Below are positions 1-11,029 of a stretch of 64,000 nt of DNA, one piece after another; position 1 is the first letter of the stretch, and each line of letters starts with the position of its first letter. A program made the translations under genes and the position numbers. The stretch lies in the NCBI RefSeq assembly GCF_022539665.2, contig NC_081339.1:868001-932000 (forward strand), in the 5' to 3' direction. The notes under the pieces were generated by a model. The model had not been told where the DNA came from. It worked only from the letters and a program-made list of their open reading frames with translations, and ran no database searches. This stretch comes from Daphnia carinata. Its lineage: Eukaryota > Arthropoda > Branchiopoda > Diplostraca > Daphniidae.

Positions 1-122
1 ATTTTCGAAAAAATATTCGCGGACCTCAGGATAAAATGCGGACCGTTTCGTACTACGTGTACCGTTTAAAATTGCGGAACCGGATAGGGTAAACAGTGGA
101 CTGATATTTCGCGGACTTACAT
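1..122. repeat. GCGGAC-rich dispersed repeat, copy a (cut by window start)
   Basis: This stretch shares a block with 782-950 and 1102-1255: a CGCGGAC box, then AAAATGCGGACCG, then ACCGTTTAAAATTGCGG, then GGTAAACAGTGGACTG and a final TTTGCGGACTTAC-type end. The left end lies outside the window. No coding capacity was seen. The family is unnamed as far as I can tell. Confidence 0.6.
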
Positions 123-667
123 CACAATACCCATTGGCTACCCGGTTCCCATTACGATACCCTTGATATCGGTATTTAAATTATCAAATACTAAAACAAC
201 AAACTTAGTTATAATTAAGTCAACATACTGTTTATTGGAAATACGAAAGTAAAGGGCAGTTTCTATTCCAGGGTAATTTATTAACCGATAAACACATTGA
301 CACAAATATGGTTGGTTCATCCCAAAGTAAAAATTATCTTTCTTTGACATACGTCATCTTTTAAATAAACCAAAAATTTTACCTCCATCCTTGTATTTAA
401 ATAGCACTTAATCACTTTTTGATAATTTTCCCCTAAAAATACGTTGCACAATAAAAACACGCTCAAATGTGATGTCTTTGCTGTGAAATGTAATTCTTTA
501 ATTAATTTTTCTTCAATTTTAATTTTGCCAATTACGGTGGTAACTAATTTTGTCTCTTCACAGGCCTATTTGATCTGTCGTATCAAGCAGCACACGGCTG
601 GTTTGTCCACTTCATATGTTTACATGCTATGCTGAATTCCCGTATAATACGCGGACCGTTGTGGTAT

Positions 668-733
668 GGATAAACTGCGGACGTTTGTCAAAAATTTCGT
701 GACAGCCCGCGGCTAAAAGTCCGCAGTTTATCC
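668..733. repeat. Perfect 15-bp inverted repeat of the GCGGAC family
   Basis: GGATAAACTGCGGAC at 668-682 is matched by its exact reverse complement at 719-733, with a 36-bp spacer. The same GGATAAACTGCGGAC string begins the copy at 1102, so this is probably two element ends facing each other. Confidence 0.7.
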
Positions 734-781
734 AGTCCGCAGTCCGCGTCAGCATTTTACGCTGACACAATGACGACTGCA

Positions 782-950
782 GACTGGACAAACTGCGAAC
801 TTTTAGCTACGGACTGGCTCAACAAATTTGATCGGTTTTTCGCGGATTAACGGGTAAAATGCGAACGATATCGAATACGCACTGTACTCTGTACTGTGTG
901 AAATTTCGGGCTAGGCAGGGTAAGCTGTGGATTGATGTTTGCGGACTAAA
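782..950. repeat. GCGGAC-rich dispersed repeat, copy b
   Basis: A direct copy of the unit at 1102-1255: it starts ACTGGACAAACTGCGAAC and ends TTTGCGGACTAA. It is diverged by point changes and small indels from the other copies. Confidence 0.6.
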
Positions 951-1101
951 ATTTCAATTACCATTATCTCACAGCTCCATGGGCTCAAACTAACAAAAAC
1001 TTCGTTATCCAAATATACCAGTATGAAACTGACCAAAAATTAAAAAGCAACATGCTTTACTGAAAAATACCAAAGAGGGAAAGAATAAGGTATGGATGCG
1101 T

Positions 1102-1255
1102 ACTGGATAAACTGCGGACTTTTAGCTGGAGACTGGTCTAACATTTTTGACAAACTTTTGCGGTCTTCGGTGTAAAATGCGGACTCCTTCTTGCGTGTGC
1201 CGTTTCAAAGCGCGGGCCGGGCAAACAGCGGACTGCAACTTGCGGACTTGCATTA
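1102..1255. repeat. GCGGAC-rich dispersed repeat, copy c
   Basis: It starts ACTGGATAAACTGCGGAC and ends TTGCGGACTTGCATTA. It lies directly upstream of the Tigger copy that starts at 1286. Confidence 0.6.
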
Positions 1256-1285
1256 CAATACGCATATTCTAACCGGACCCCATTA

Positions 1286-3545
1286 CAGCAGCGGGCCACA
1301 AACTGGATTATGCTGTGCAAGGGGGGCACGCTTCTCACTTTGCAGGTTTATCCCACTTTGCGGGTCCCCATATGAATACATTTATGGGATTAGGCAACCC
1401 GGCTAGGCTCAGCGAGGACTATTTTAATGCATGCTTCTCCCAAGATATGAGTTGGTGAACCACTATAATAGATTGTATTGGCTACAGCTTTCAATTTTTA
1501 TTATTTATCTGTTACGTAAGATTGTGTACAATTGAATGCGAAATACAGTATGAATAGTAGCTATTTTAAAGTTGTGCAACAGATTTATGAAAGTAAAATA
1601 ATTGATAAAAGAAAATACAAGTAGTTCTTTTAAGTAATCAGGTTGTAGAATAGTCACCATTATTGAAATCACAGTAAATTGCTGCTCTCGAAAGGAGCAG
1701 ACAAGACACTGTTGTACCAATACTGGCGAAAACACGACCAGTAGATCGATACGCTTTTTCAATATCCAACATCTAATACTCCTGCATGCTGACTAATTGT
1801 TATTTCTAGGTTAGTTGATAGACTAAGATAGATAGAGGTGGTTCTGGTAATGTAGTTTCTTAGTGATAATGTATCTGGGTTATAATAGTAAAAGCATAAC
1901 TTTAGGTAACATTATTTCGTAAAACATGCAAGATCTATAAATGCTACATCAACTTAACTAGTAAATAGATTTTAGAATATTTAGAATATTTTATAAATAT
2001 TTCTTTAGAAGTGCAAAATAAGCTTATCCGGCCCATAGGAAAACTATAAATTACAATATTATTTGAAAGTAACCTTCAATTTCGCTTCACATTTGAAGAT
2101 ACGACCGACGGGTGACGTCAATTAAGATAGAATTACCAGATTCCATGGCTTTTTGTAGCATATCTTTTGCTGAGTTCACATTTCATCTATATCTCTTGTA
2201 TTAGAACAGGTGCAAGCAGAGTCATTTGAATCACACCAGATATCCATCGGTGTTTCCCCTTGACAAAAATCATGGCTTATGGAGGGAAGATCAACAAATT
2301 CATTGCCACCCTGTGTGGAATTTATGTGAAGAAAACTGTCTGATGATTCAGACAATGAGGCTAATGACCCTTTAGTGGCAGAATCATTCGTTGCGTCTAA
2401 TATTACATTCCGCTCTTCTGCGGCAATAATATCAGAATCGCTCTCTAAATATAGCCATCTTTTTATTCACGATATCTTGCAGTTCTTCTAGGCTTGCATC
2501 AACTATCGTTGAGAGACCCAATGAATCAGCCATTTGCCCACGAACAACCAGTCCTATAAAAAAGTCTTTCGCTTAGTGAAATTGAAGAAATGGCGGAAAA
2601 TTTTATAACGTTCTAGTTGCTTGCAGACTTCATTGGCGGCTTCTGACTGAAGCTCTCGATGAATATCTGCACTTACGTCGGCGGATGCTATAGAAGGTAT
2701 TCTAGTAGTTGTTGTTGTAGTACGCATTCATCGCGATCTTTTCCAGCACCCAGAGATAGTTGTTAGCGGCAATTCTTCGCAACAACACTTGATCAATACA
2801 GCCGCATCTAAAATATGGGCAGAAAGCGCATATATCTAACCGGTCCGTTCATTTGCCACTGTCGCTGCTTCAGCTTGAAGGATTTCAAAATTGTCGGGCA
2901 CATTGATTTGTTCTTCCAACATTCGGGTTTGATATCGAGCCTTAATAACCTTAATAATTCCTTGATCTTGGGGCTGATAAATTGGTGTAGTATTAGGTAA
3001 AAAAAAATAGAATATTAACTTACCATCTGGGACGATCCAGGTTTTGTCATGTTCCGAGCAGGAATCTATAAGCAGGGCTAGTTTCTCTTTGGTACACATC
3101 CAAATTTGGCAGTAAAATATTCGTCCACCAGTACCTGTAGCTCTCTTTATCAACCCAGAGCTTTTGTTGATCAGTGTAAGGCAGCGGACATGCAGCATTT
3201 TGAAACATTGTGGCTTTTTAACGGCCCTATCAGTAAGGGATCTATTTTGTATGATCCCGTACCATTGACGCAGGTACAATGGTCAACCTATCCTTTGCTT
3301 TCATAGCTTTCATCCCTTTACCTTTTTTATATATTTATCGCGTGTCGCCATCTTCTATTATATAACTCCTGTTTGGCGTGCAGCGGGAAAATAAACCAGT
3401 TTCGTCAATATTAAATATACTGCCTTCTTCGTATCCTTCATCTGCTAGTTGTTTCCGCATCTCATTAAGGAGTTTTCCAGCTTCTCCGGTGTCACTTCTC
3501 CATGTAAGCGCACTCTTTTTTCAATTTTATTCCGCCATACCCTAG
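1286..3545 (-). mobile_element. Tigger/pogo-like DNA transposon, decayed and truncated
   Basis: The right terminus of the intact Tigger at 45,274-48,161 reappears here inverted: CAGCAGCGGGCCACAAA at 1286, preceded by TA, followed by the internal boxes CACTTTGCAGG and CCCACTTTGCGGG and then the GGCAACCCGGCTAGGCTCAG stretch. Minus-strand translations match the transposase of the intact copy through the DDE domain (2836-3279) and the C-terminal region (about 2100-2530). Similarity stops near 3545, inside the coding region after the DNA-binding half, so the element's 5' end and its left terminal repeat are missing. The copy has many stops and frameshifts. Confidence 0.85.
2836..3279 (-). pseudogene. 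Tigger transposase DDE domain remnant
   Basis: A minus-strand reading frame of 147 codons carrying the second and third catalytic blocks of a pogo/Tigger DDE_1 transposase: LLIDSCSEHDKTW (second Asp) and PNTTPIYQPQDQGII (third Asp). It ends ILQAEAATVAN, as in the intact copy near 46.7 kb. Its N-terminal part (about 60 codons) is out of frame relative to the intact copy. The rest of the gene is present only as broken pieces upstream and downstream, so this copy cannot make a transposase. The intact-copy alignment was done by eye. Confidence 0.85.
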
Positions 3546-4763
3546 CAAGTGAAAACCGGCTGGAGATGCGTTTCAGCTGAGTCTTTCGACTGCGTTTTGC
3601 GAACCATACGCAGATTTCCGGCGCTAATTATCTGCCAATAAATACGCAGTTTTAACGGTTTCTAGACTAGTTTTTGTAAGACGACATTAGTGCTAGTTCT
3701 GAAAGCGTTTCTCGTACTCATTTTGAACGTGTTTTCCTGTTTGATTTCAGTACGATGGTACCGTTTAAATACGGTTTATGAAAGGCAAAGAAAATGCGTA
3801 CGTATTCCGTATGTAATGTAATTATGTACTAGAACCCAATCAGTATAAAAATAAGTTTATTTACCAAGTTTCAGTAAAATTATAGTAAATAGTGAAATAT
3901 AAAATGATTTTTGGTCAAGGAAACATTATTTTATAGAGATTCTGGTGAAATGCTTAGCGAAAATAGGTTCAAACAAATAACACCATCACCTGATTCTCTC
4001 TTGTGACCTGTTGGTAATGGATGCTTTGTTGGTAGTTTCCTGGACATTGTTATTAATTTGAAATGTAAGACTAGAAAACAAATAGATATTAATTAAAATT
4101 TAGAATGGATTCAACGGAAATGTAAGAAAGGATGACACGAGGCGTCCTTTGTGTTATCATCGCAGTACATTCACAAGCATTACAATGTATGTAAGAAAGA
4201 TTTTACCTTTTCAGGGTGTTTGGTTATTACTTATTATTATAGTATATTTATTATTATAGTGTAGCATATTATTAATAATAGTTACCTCTACAAGTTATTT
4301 AATCCTTAGGTAAGTGAAAATCAGCACAACAGTAATTATCAGATTTTCAGAAAACACTAAGCACTAAGCACTAAGTACTAAATACTCGTCGCTATGGTTG
4401 ACGATGACGCTATGTCGCTCAACTTACCAAAAATCTAGTTTCGAGACGCTACCGCTACGTGTTTCCACACAAAGCATTAAAAATAAAAAAAAAATTTAAG
4501 ACCAAAACGGTTTGGAGACGGAAAATCCAGGCGCAATGTTATTTATAACAACGGTACGCAAACAATGGCGACCATACGCATTAAAACTGCAAATGAAAAC
4601 AGTATAAACTTAGTATGTTAAACGAAATAACGAAAACTAAAAAAAATAACTGTTGTACGACATTGGAACTGTTTTCAAAGGGATATTCCGTATAGATTTC
4701 AGTATCAAATACCAATACCGAAATCAGACGGATTTCACTTACTAGGGTAGCCAGTTACGGAAC
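3546..4763. other. No gene recognised
   Basis: AT-rich sequence without a convincing reading frame. A short run of CACTAAG-like repeats lies near 4359-4383. Nothing else could be supported. Confidence 0.5.
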
Positions 4764-5335
4764 CCGTAGCCGGTGAAACAGGACTAAAACGAAATAGGAC
4801 TGGAAATTTCCAGTCCTATTTCTACCGGAGAAATAGGACTGGGAGAAATAGGACTGAGTTTTCAAAACTTTTAGGTCAGTCCTATTTCTCCATGCCATCG
4901 GTCCTATTTCTCCTTAGAAATAGTCCTATTTATTTTATTTTGTTCCAATAGGAACATATTGCATAAGAGCGTCGGATTATATCCATTTCCCTTTGTAAAA
5001 AGCCGATGGTGTTAACTTATTACTTAAATGGTTTACCAAACATTTATCTTTTATCCTATTTTAATTTTAATTGCAGGGGACCATGAAATATGTTATATCT
5101 AATACAGTTCATTTAATAAAATACTACAACGGCCACACCAGAAATATTTATTACATTTTTCTTACTTTTAGTGCATAAATAACTTTTTTAGTTGCAGTAA
5201 TGTTGTACTTGCTCATACAACTATCAGCAACGAATAACAAGCAAGTCTTACCATATTGGTAGCGCTCTAAGCTGTGACACGGGTTGTCCCGTGTTCGATC
5301 CTCCGTGATTACATTTCTTTTGAGGTTTTTAATAA
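4764..5335. repeat. AGTCCTATTTC / tRNA-like repeat family, copy A
   Basis: The left 170 bp hold many GAAATAGGACTG boxes in both orientations, including the palindrome GGACTGGAAATTTCCAGTCC. A 300-bp AT-rich body follows. Near the right end (about 5249-5306) is a tRNA-like stretch with a D-arm-like GGTAGCGCTC and a B-box-like GTGTTCGATCC, oriented to the right. The same arrangement, inverted, is at 10,484-11,029, and part of the body is at 13,240-13,490. Short open frames here, such as 5151-5369 minus, are conserved only because the repeat is conserved. Confidence 0.75.
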
Positions 5336-5507
5336 TTATTCTATGAAAGAATTCTTGGGTAGAAAACAATTACTGGTGTTTAGGGTAATACTACTGAAAT
5401 GGCATATAATGGTAGTTCTGACTTCCCAATTTTCACATGCGGTTTCATCATTTCAGCCAGTCAGTATTTAGATCTTCATGGTGTAGGTTGTCGTCGGTGC
5501 TTCGAAT

Positions 5508-5551
5508 GTGCCGTGAATGTGCTGTGAATGTGCCGTGGATGTGCCGTGGAT
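5508..5551. repeat. 11-bp tandem repeat, four units
   Basis: Four units of GTGCCGTGAAT/GTGCTGTGAAT/GTGCCGTGGAT/GTGCCGTGGAT in a row. They lie in a GC-richer stretch that ends at a strong splice-donor-like CC|GTAAGTAC at 5657/5658. Confidence 0.8.
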
Positions 5552-6172
5552 GGAGTTTGTGGATATGGCTGCTTTCCCTGCCTAATCATCTGTTGTTCGT
5601 GTCCAGCGGCCTGCCCAGTCCTGCCCAGCTGCGGATTGTTTCTAAGGAGTCCCAACCGTAAGTACATTTTTTATTTCACTAGTGCTGGGCCGTACCCGGA
5701 CACATTGTATCAGGCTCGGAACGGATAGGCAACGGTTTGAGTGCTGGCATTGTTAATTTAAGTATAAGGGCATTGAGACTTGTCACCTCAATGGGCACAG
5801 GTATCGGGATTGATTTCCCAGTGTCGTCGTGAAAGCAATTGTGTGACCCAGGTCAGTGGACCTTCAGTTAGATAGATATCTTAGTCGGGACGTAGGCCGA
5901 CTAGGATTAGAAATACTTACGATAGTTATTAAATTATATCGGCAAATTATGGGTATGCCATCTAACTTTACTTCACGTCACTTAATGCTTTTACGCATTC
6001 TTTTTATTGTGTTTTGATTGAACTTTGATTATGTTTTACTAATTTTTTTTTCTTCTTTGTAGGTTTTGCCTGGCAATTTTTTTACAGTTTACTCAGGCCG
6101 GTTTAACGTTTGTTTTATTTCTTAAGTTCTTTTTTTGCCTTTTTCATTAATTTTATTTTTCTTTTTTCATAG

Positions 6173-6395
6173 GGAGCTTTGATCAACGAAGTCTTAAACC
6201 GTTCTTCCGGACGATTGAAAGCTTTTGCTTTCTCTTATCATTCGTTTGGTAAATGGTTGGATGGACTTAAACATACAAGGTAAATTCATTTATAGTTATA
6301 TGGAGTACATTTGTATAATTATTGCAATTTTTTTTAGAACAATCATCTTCTCGGGAATTGGTGCCACGAACCAAAACCATCAATCGACACATTAG
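6173..6395 (+). CDS. Possible terminal exons of an unrecognised gene
   Basis: A pyrimidine-rich tract and AG end at 6172, a frame runs from 6173 to a donor-like CAAG|GTAAAT at 6279/6280, and a 58-bp intron-like stretch ends in TTTTTAG at 6337. The joined frame continues to TAG at 6393-6395, giving about 54 residues with no recognised domain. A further donor-like site (5657/5658) could mark an upstream exon, but the frame across that join is ambiguous. Without transcripts this is only a suggestion. It could equally be non-coding sequence upstream of the MULE gene's 3' end. Confidence 0.2.
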
Positions 6396-6493
6396 TCGTC
6401 GCTTGTACAACAAGTATTATCGTAATAATACAAGCATAATGTATTACATTACATATTACATTAAAATAAAAAAGTCAATTGAGATTATGTAAG

Positions 6494-6499
6494 TTTATT
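6494..6499 (-). terminator. Polyadenylation signal AATAAA of the MULE gene
   Basis: TTTATT on the plus strand (AATAAA on the minus strand), 63 nt downstream of the MULE gene stop codon. Confidence 0.5.
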
Positions 6500-6561
6500 T
6501 ATAAAGTATGTTAATTTGTAAACATTCGTCAAATAAAATACATGTGACAAACAAACAAATG

Positions 6562-9114
6562 TTATTCAATTATAGACATATCTAGTTCATCATTAACATT
6601 ATTAATAGCAACATTAAGGGCATGTGAGGATACAATAGCGGGAAAAGATGATCTAAGCTCTAAAACTATTTCTTCTAGTAGATCCATTGTAGATAGCTGC
6701 AAAAACAATGATTAGTTATAGGGAAACTTTTCTTTCTTGTAAATTTAGAAAACATACCTCATTATCTTGATAGCCCGCCCAAAGCTGGAACGGTACGGAA
6801 TTCTTAAGTTGGGTCTCTTTCTTCCGGTGAGCCCTTATTTTGTCATGGCAGAGTAGCGTGCTAGTAAGGGAAACTTCTTCGGCCAGTTTCCGCAATACCA
6901 TTGTCATCTTGTAGAATTTTAAATTAGATCCGCCTGCCAACTACAAAAATTCTTGTTATTAATTATTCATTACATATTATTGTTCAAATTTAAATTGCCT
7001 TGTTCCATTGGTGGTACATTCCTTCACAGCCGTTATTGGTACGCGTTAATATGTTGAAGCATGACCAGTTCTCAGGAGTCCAGAACTTGCCCCGAATCCA
7101 ATTACGCTCCATATAATCCATGAGTGCTGGAAGTTCGCTAGGTGCCGAGCTCTTCAACGCGTCAAACACACCAGGGATTTTACCAGCTACAAAAAATTAA
7201 AGTTCACAAATGTTATTTATGACAATTAAATATAACATTTGTGTGCTATTTACCAGGAAGATATGCAAGGCATAGCAGGCGAAAGTCTCGCACTGAATTC
7301 GGTCCCTTGTTGTTGTAGAGGGTGGCAAGGTGAAGATCCCGGACCTTTTTCAGAACGGCTTGGCACCAGTGGAAATTGCAGCCAAAGTGCTGGCAATCCA
7401 CAAAGTGCCTGCGGACAGCCGTAAATATAGCACGTTCGAAATCGGTCACGATCCGCTGGACTCTAGGAAGGGGGATTATATCCTATAACAATATAAAATT
7501 AATTATTTTTACATAACAAACTATTTGTAGATTAACTACTAACAACTAACAAACTATTCGTACAAACTAACCTAACCTAACCTAACCAACAAACTATTTG
7601 TAGATGAGATAGTATCTATACCTTTATCTTCTCGAAGACAGCGCTATAGTCGGCTGCTCTTCTCCTGGTCATGCAGCAAAACAATAAGGGTACTTGTTTT
7701 ATTTCATTCTTGTCTTTTTTGATGAACCCATTGTTCGTGAAGAGCTATATAGAGAGAAATAGGTTATAGTTAAATTTGATTACATTATCAAGATAATTAA
7801 ACGCACCTGTTTGATGGGTTCATCAACAAAATAGAATGTTGCGTCCATAAACCATGTCTTGCAGTCTTCTAGTTGGCGCTTCATGGTAGGGGTGAAGAAC
7901 AGAAGGTGCCGGGCACGGTCTTGGGCCTTTCCAGCGAAGATGGCGCCCTGATACCAGTCGGGTGGGAAGAAATTCTTAACTACAGGAAAGAAAGGGTTAT
8001 CTTTCCTGGAATTGGCAGGCATAACCTTCGCTCTTTTGTAACTGGAATATAAACTTTAATCGTTAACCATCCAAAAGGGTAGTTTTCTTTTGTTTCACGA
8101 TGGCTTTACATGGGTTTCCAGAAGGTCGGGAAGTACAGCGCCATGTATATGTGCTCTTACTGATGGCTTTTTTGCTGAAGCAAAATCCTATAGTAAGAAA
8201 GGAATTCCTCTTTTAGTCTTATTCAATTAGCACTTATATTCGAATTATTACCTAATCCATCAGTAAGCTTATGGAGTCCCTTGTTCGTTCCCTCGTCATG
8301 AATCTTGTAGGATGGCTCCGTCGGTTCCTCATACGATGATTGCTAACAAAAACGTTTAGTTAATAAAATACTAAGACATGTTGCGATAAAGAAGAAATAT
8401 ATACCTCCATTTTCGATTCGCTGGGTTCGGCAAATGTTTCTTCTCTTCTTCCATCGCTTGCATATGAACTCCTTGGGATTGCAGCTTCTGGAGACAGGTC
8501 TGGTAGCTGAGGTTGGGCCCTGCGACTCGTCGTGGTGGTGGAACTGGAGGAGTTGACCTAAGAAGAGGAGACAACATAAAAAGAAAAGGAGATACAACAA
8601 GACTCACCAAAGGTGACATTGTCAACGGAGAAAGTGGGGAGGTTGGAGAAGACGGAGTTGCTGGACGACGCGGAGAATTAGTCTGAGGAGATGTGCGAGG
8701 AGTTGATCGCTGTCGTGGTGATGAGGGACGACGTGGAGAAGCTGGAACTAGAGGCTTTTTCTTGCCTACGTCGGAAGGGTCAAAAATGTTCCTCGGTTTC
8801 AGCAATCTCTTAGGACGACCACCTTCAGCACCAGCAACAGCAACAACAGCTACATCGCTTTTTGATCCCCCAGCTACTGCACCATCAACATCCGCTACAT
8901 CTTCGGTGGAACCTTGGACTGCACTACCACTAGAACACATGGCGCACCGATAAAAATTGCTGAACTCCTTCCATGAAGGCGAAACACCCTTATGGAAGGT
9001 AACACCACAACAAAGACGATGAACTGGAACAGGGCAGCCTAGGCAAACGCAGAATTGCTTCCGGCCGATAACACTGGATTTGCATCCCGAACATTGAAAG
9101 CGAGCTGAAGACAT
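6562..9114 (-). CDS. MULE transposase-like protein with N-terminal zinc finger and FLYWCH domain, ten exons
   Basis: Proposed exons, minus strand: 9114-8608, 8557-8405, 8342-8252, 8187-8099, 8025-7807, 7744-7622, 7482-7254, 7186-6999, 6940-6758, 6696-6562 (638 codons plus stop, no internal stop). The N-terminus has a Cys-rich PHD-like cluster (FQCSGCKSS...CLGCPVPVHRLCC...CAMC), then a Ser/Pro-rich linker. Exons 3-4 give a FLYWCH-type finger (LTDGLGFCF...YTWRC...CKA). Exons 5-7 are the MULE catalytic region: TWFMDATFYFVDEPIKQ with the first Asp, VPLLFCCMT, VTDFERAIFTAVRRHF with the second Asp, and the GCNFHWCQ block; exon 8 starts with AGKIPG and carries the RTNNGCEG block. Introns are 50-140 bp. 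The exon 4/5 join is uncertain (the best-looking acceptor does not keep frame), and one intron would be GC-AG. Either a potentially functional element or a domesticated transposase; no terminal repeats were identified. Confidence 0.75.
7567..7586. repeat. Interstitial (CCTAA)n telomere-type run
   Basis: About four units of CTAAC/CCTAA, i.e. TTAGG on the other strand, the common arthropod telomere repeat. It sits inside an intron of the MULE gene. Confidence 0.7.
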
Positions 9115-9289
9115 GGTAATGGTAAGTGCTAGATCGAAGTCTAAGACGAACTATTAAAGTTGTATGGTATTATTATATCCATATATATAGTCGGCCAAAA
9201 AGGGGAGGAGCCAAACGCTATTACACCTCTCGGCAAATAGGAAGGAAGCACTTCTTGCTGTTGCGGTGAGTGAAGATTACCTGGATTTA

Positions 9290-9600
9290 CGTAAACCTTT
9301 TCTTTCCATTCGCCGCAGGCAAGCGTCATCAGCTTCCGAGATACAACGTCGTATGGAGTAGTCATTAAATGTGGTGCAACAATAAGTCTTAAGCTGCTTA
9401 ATCCGAAGATCTCTGACCTTCCTAAATCTTTTCTTTCGATTCGCCGCCGGCAACAATCTTCGTCCTCTTCGTCTTAAGCACCCATAAGTCTTAATCTGCT
9501 AAAGCCGATGATCTTTTAGTTCTGCAAATATCTTCTTTCTATTCGCCGCCGGCAACCATCTTCAACTTCCTTGGCTTTAGCACCCATAAATCTTCTTCAT
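9290..9600. repeat. Degenerate direct repeat of about 100-130 bp upstream of the MULE gene
   Basis: The block TTCTTTC.ATTCGCCGCCGGCAA recurs at about 9300, 9431 and 9533 (CGCCGC at 9311, 9442 and 9544), each followed by a CATC/ATCTTC stretch; the second and third are followed by AGCACCCATAA. It lies 190-490 bp upstream of the MULE start codon, so it may be promoter or subterminal repeat sequence. Confidence 0.6.
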
Positions 9601-9619
9601 CAATTTTATTTCAATGTCA

Positions 9620-10480
9620 ATATAAATATTGTAACGAAAATTAAAATGTTAGTTTTGTTAATCAGGAAATAAAAATAAAACTAGAAATAAAAAAGTCATT
9701 TGAAGGTTGCCCTAAACCCTTGGGAGAAATCGAAATTAAAACGAACATCCGGAAATGTAAAAGGATCCCGCGAATGATGCAAGATTGTCGTCGATCATGC
9801 ATCAGGGGATCGTGGGTTTTGCGTTGGTGGCGAGAAGTTTATAAAAAAAAAGGTAGGGCAAAAAGGAGGGAGTCAACAGGGAAGAACGATACAGAGAGAG
9901 TAAGATTCAATTATTGTTTTTAGTTTTCTTCGATCGACATTTCGTTAGTAGAGTGACAATTGGTGTTTGTTCAGACAGTGTTGGTTTGGTGAGCTTGAGT
10001 GTGAGTGTGTGGTGGTTCTTTGATTGTCGATAGTGTAGAGGCCCGGCGGCCTGACATGTTAAACTTCGGATCTGTATCAAATTAATTTCAGACCGAAGAG
10101 TAACTATCAAGACTAACCGGTGGCCATAACGCTCCAATCTCGTTAAAAACAGAAAAGACCCCTGCTACATTGGACGTTCGCGTCCAAGTGTACTTTTACA
10201 ATATTAACTTAATCCTTTGGCATACGTCACTTGATGAGTAATGCTATGTCATGCTTGGCCATCCCCTTCTGTGGTAGAATCCTCTTCTTGGTAAAGAAGT
10301 TGAGGAATTGTTAAAATGTTAAATTACAAATAATTTATTTTTCGCCCATCTACCATCTCCTCTCTCATCCATTCTCTTCTATTTCAACAATTCTTCTTGC
10401 TTTGGTGAGGAACTCGTTTTCATACAGGCGAAGATTCATTAACATTCTTCAACGATTCATAGTTAACTTAACCGCAAATG
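9620..10480. other. No gene recognised
   Basis: Only short open frames without family features (for example 9720-9923 plus and 9907-10137 minus). Nothing could be assigned. Confidence 0.45.
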
Positions 10481-10483
10481 TTA

Positions 10484-11029
10484 TTAAAAATCTCAGAAGA
10501 AATGTAACCACGGAGGATCGAACACAGGACTACCCGTGTCACAGCTTAGAGCGCTACCAATATGGTAAGACTTGCTTGTTAATCGTTGCTGATAGTTGTA
10601 TGAGCATTACTGCAACTAAAAAAGTTATTTATGCACTAAAATTAAGAAAAATGTAATAAATATTTCTGTTGTGGCCGTTGTAGTATTTTATTAAATGAAC
10701 TGTATTAGATATAACATATTTCATGGTCCCCTGCAATTTAAATTAAAATAGGATAAAAGATAAATGTTTGGTGAACAATTTAAGTAATGAGTTAACACCA
10801 TCGGCTTTTTACAAAGGAAAATGGATATAAACCGACGCTCTTACGCAATGTGTTACCTACCGGATTGGAGGCATATCGTTCCTATTGGAACAAAATAAAA
10901 TAAATAGGACTATTTCTAAGGAGAAATAGGGCCGATGGCATGGAGAAATAGGACTGTTCTAAAAGTTTTGAAAAGTCAGTCTTATTTCGCCCAGTCCTTT
11001 TTCGTTTCAGTCCTATTTCACCACCAATC
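10484..11029. repeat. AGTCCTATTTC / tRNA-like repeat family, copy B (inverted relative to copy A)
   Basis: It matches copy A in reverse orientation. The tRNA-like part is near 10,510-10,570 (reverse strand), the body follows (ATTTCATGGTCCCCTGCAAT), and the inverted AGTCCTATTTC boxes end at TTTCACCACCAATC at 11,029. It directly abuts a Tigger fragment. Confidence 0.75.

Noticed and set aside
5249-5306. Functional tRNA gene
   Set aside because: A B-box-like element is present, but the acceptor and anticodon stems do not form.
5151-5369. Two similar 70-85-codon frames (also 10,402-10,656) that look like a conserved small protein
   Set aside because: They are translations of the repeat family, including its tRNA-like part; the similarity is at DNA level and no start context is shared.
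8343-8600. 85-codon minus-strand frame overlapping the MULE gene
   Set aside because: A frame shadow crossing exon 2 and its introns; the spliced model explains the sequence better.
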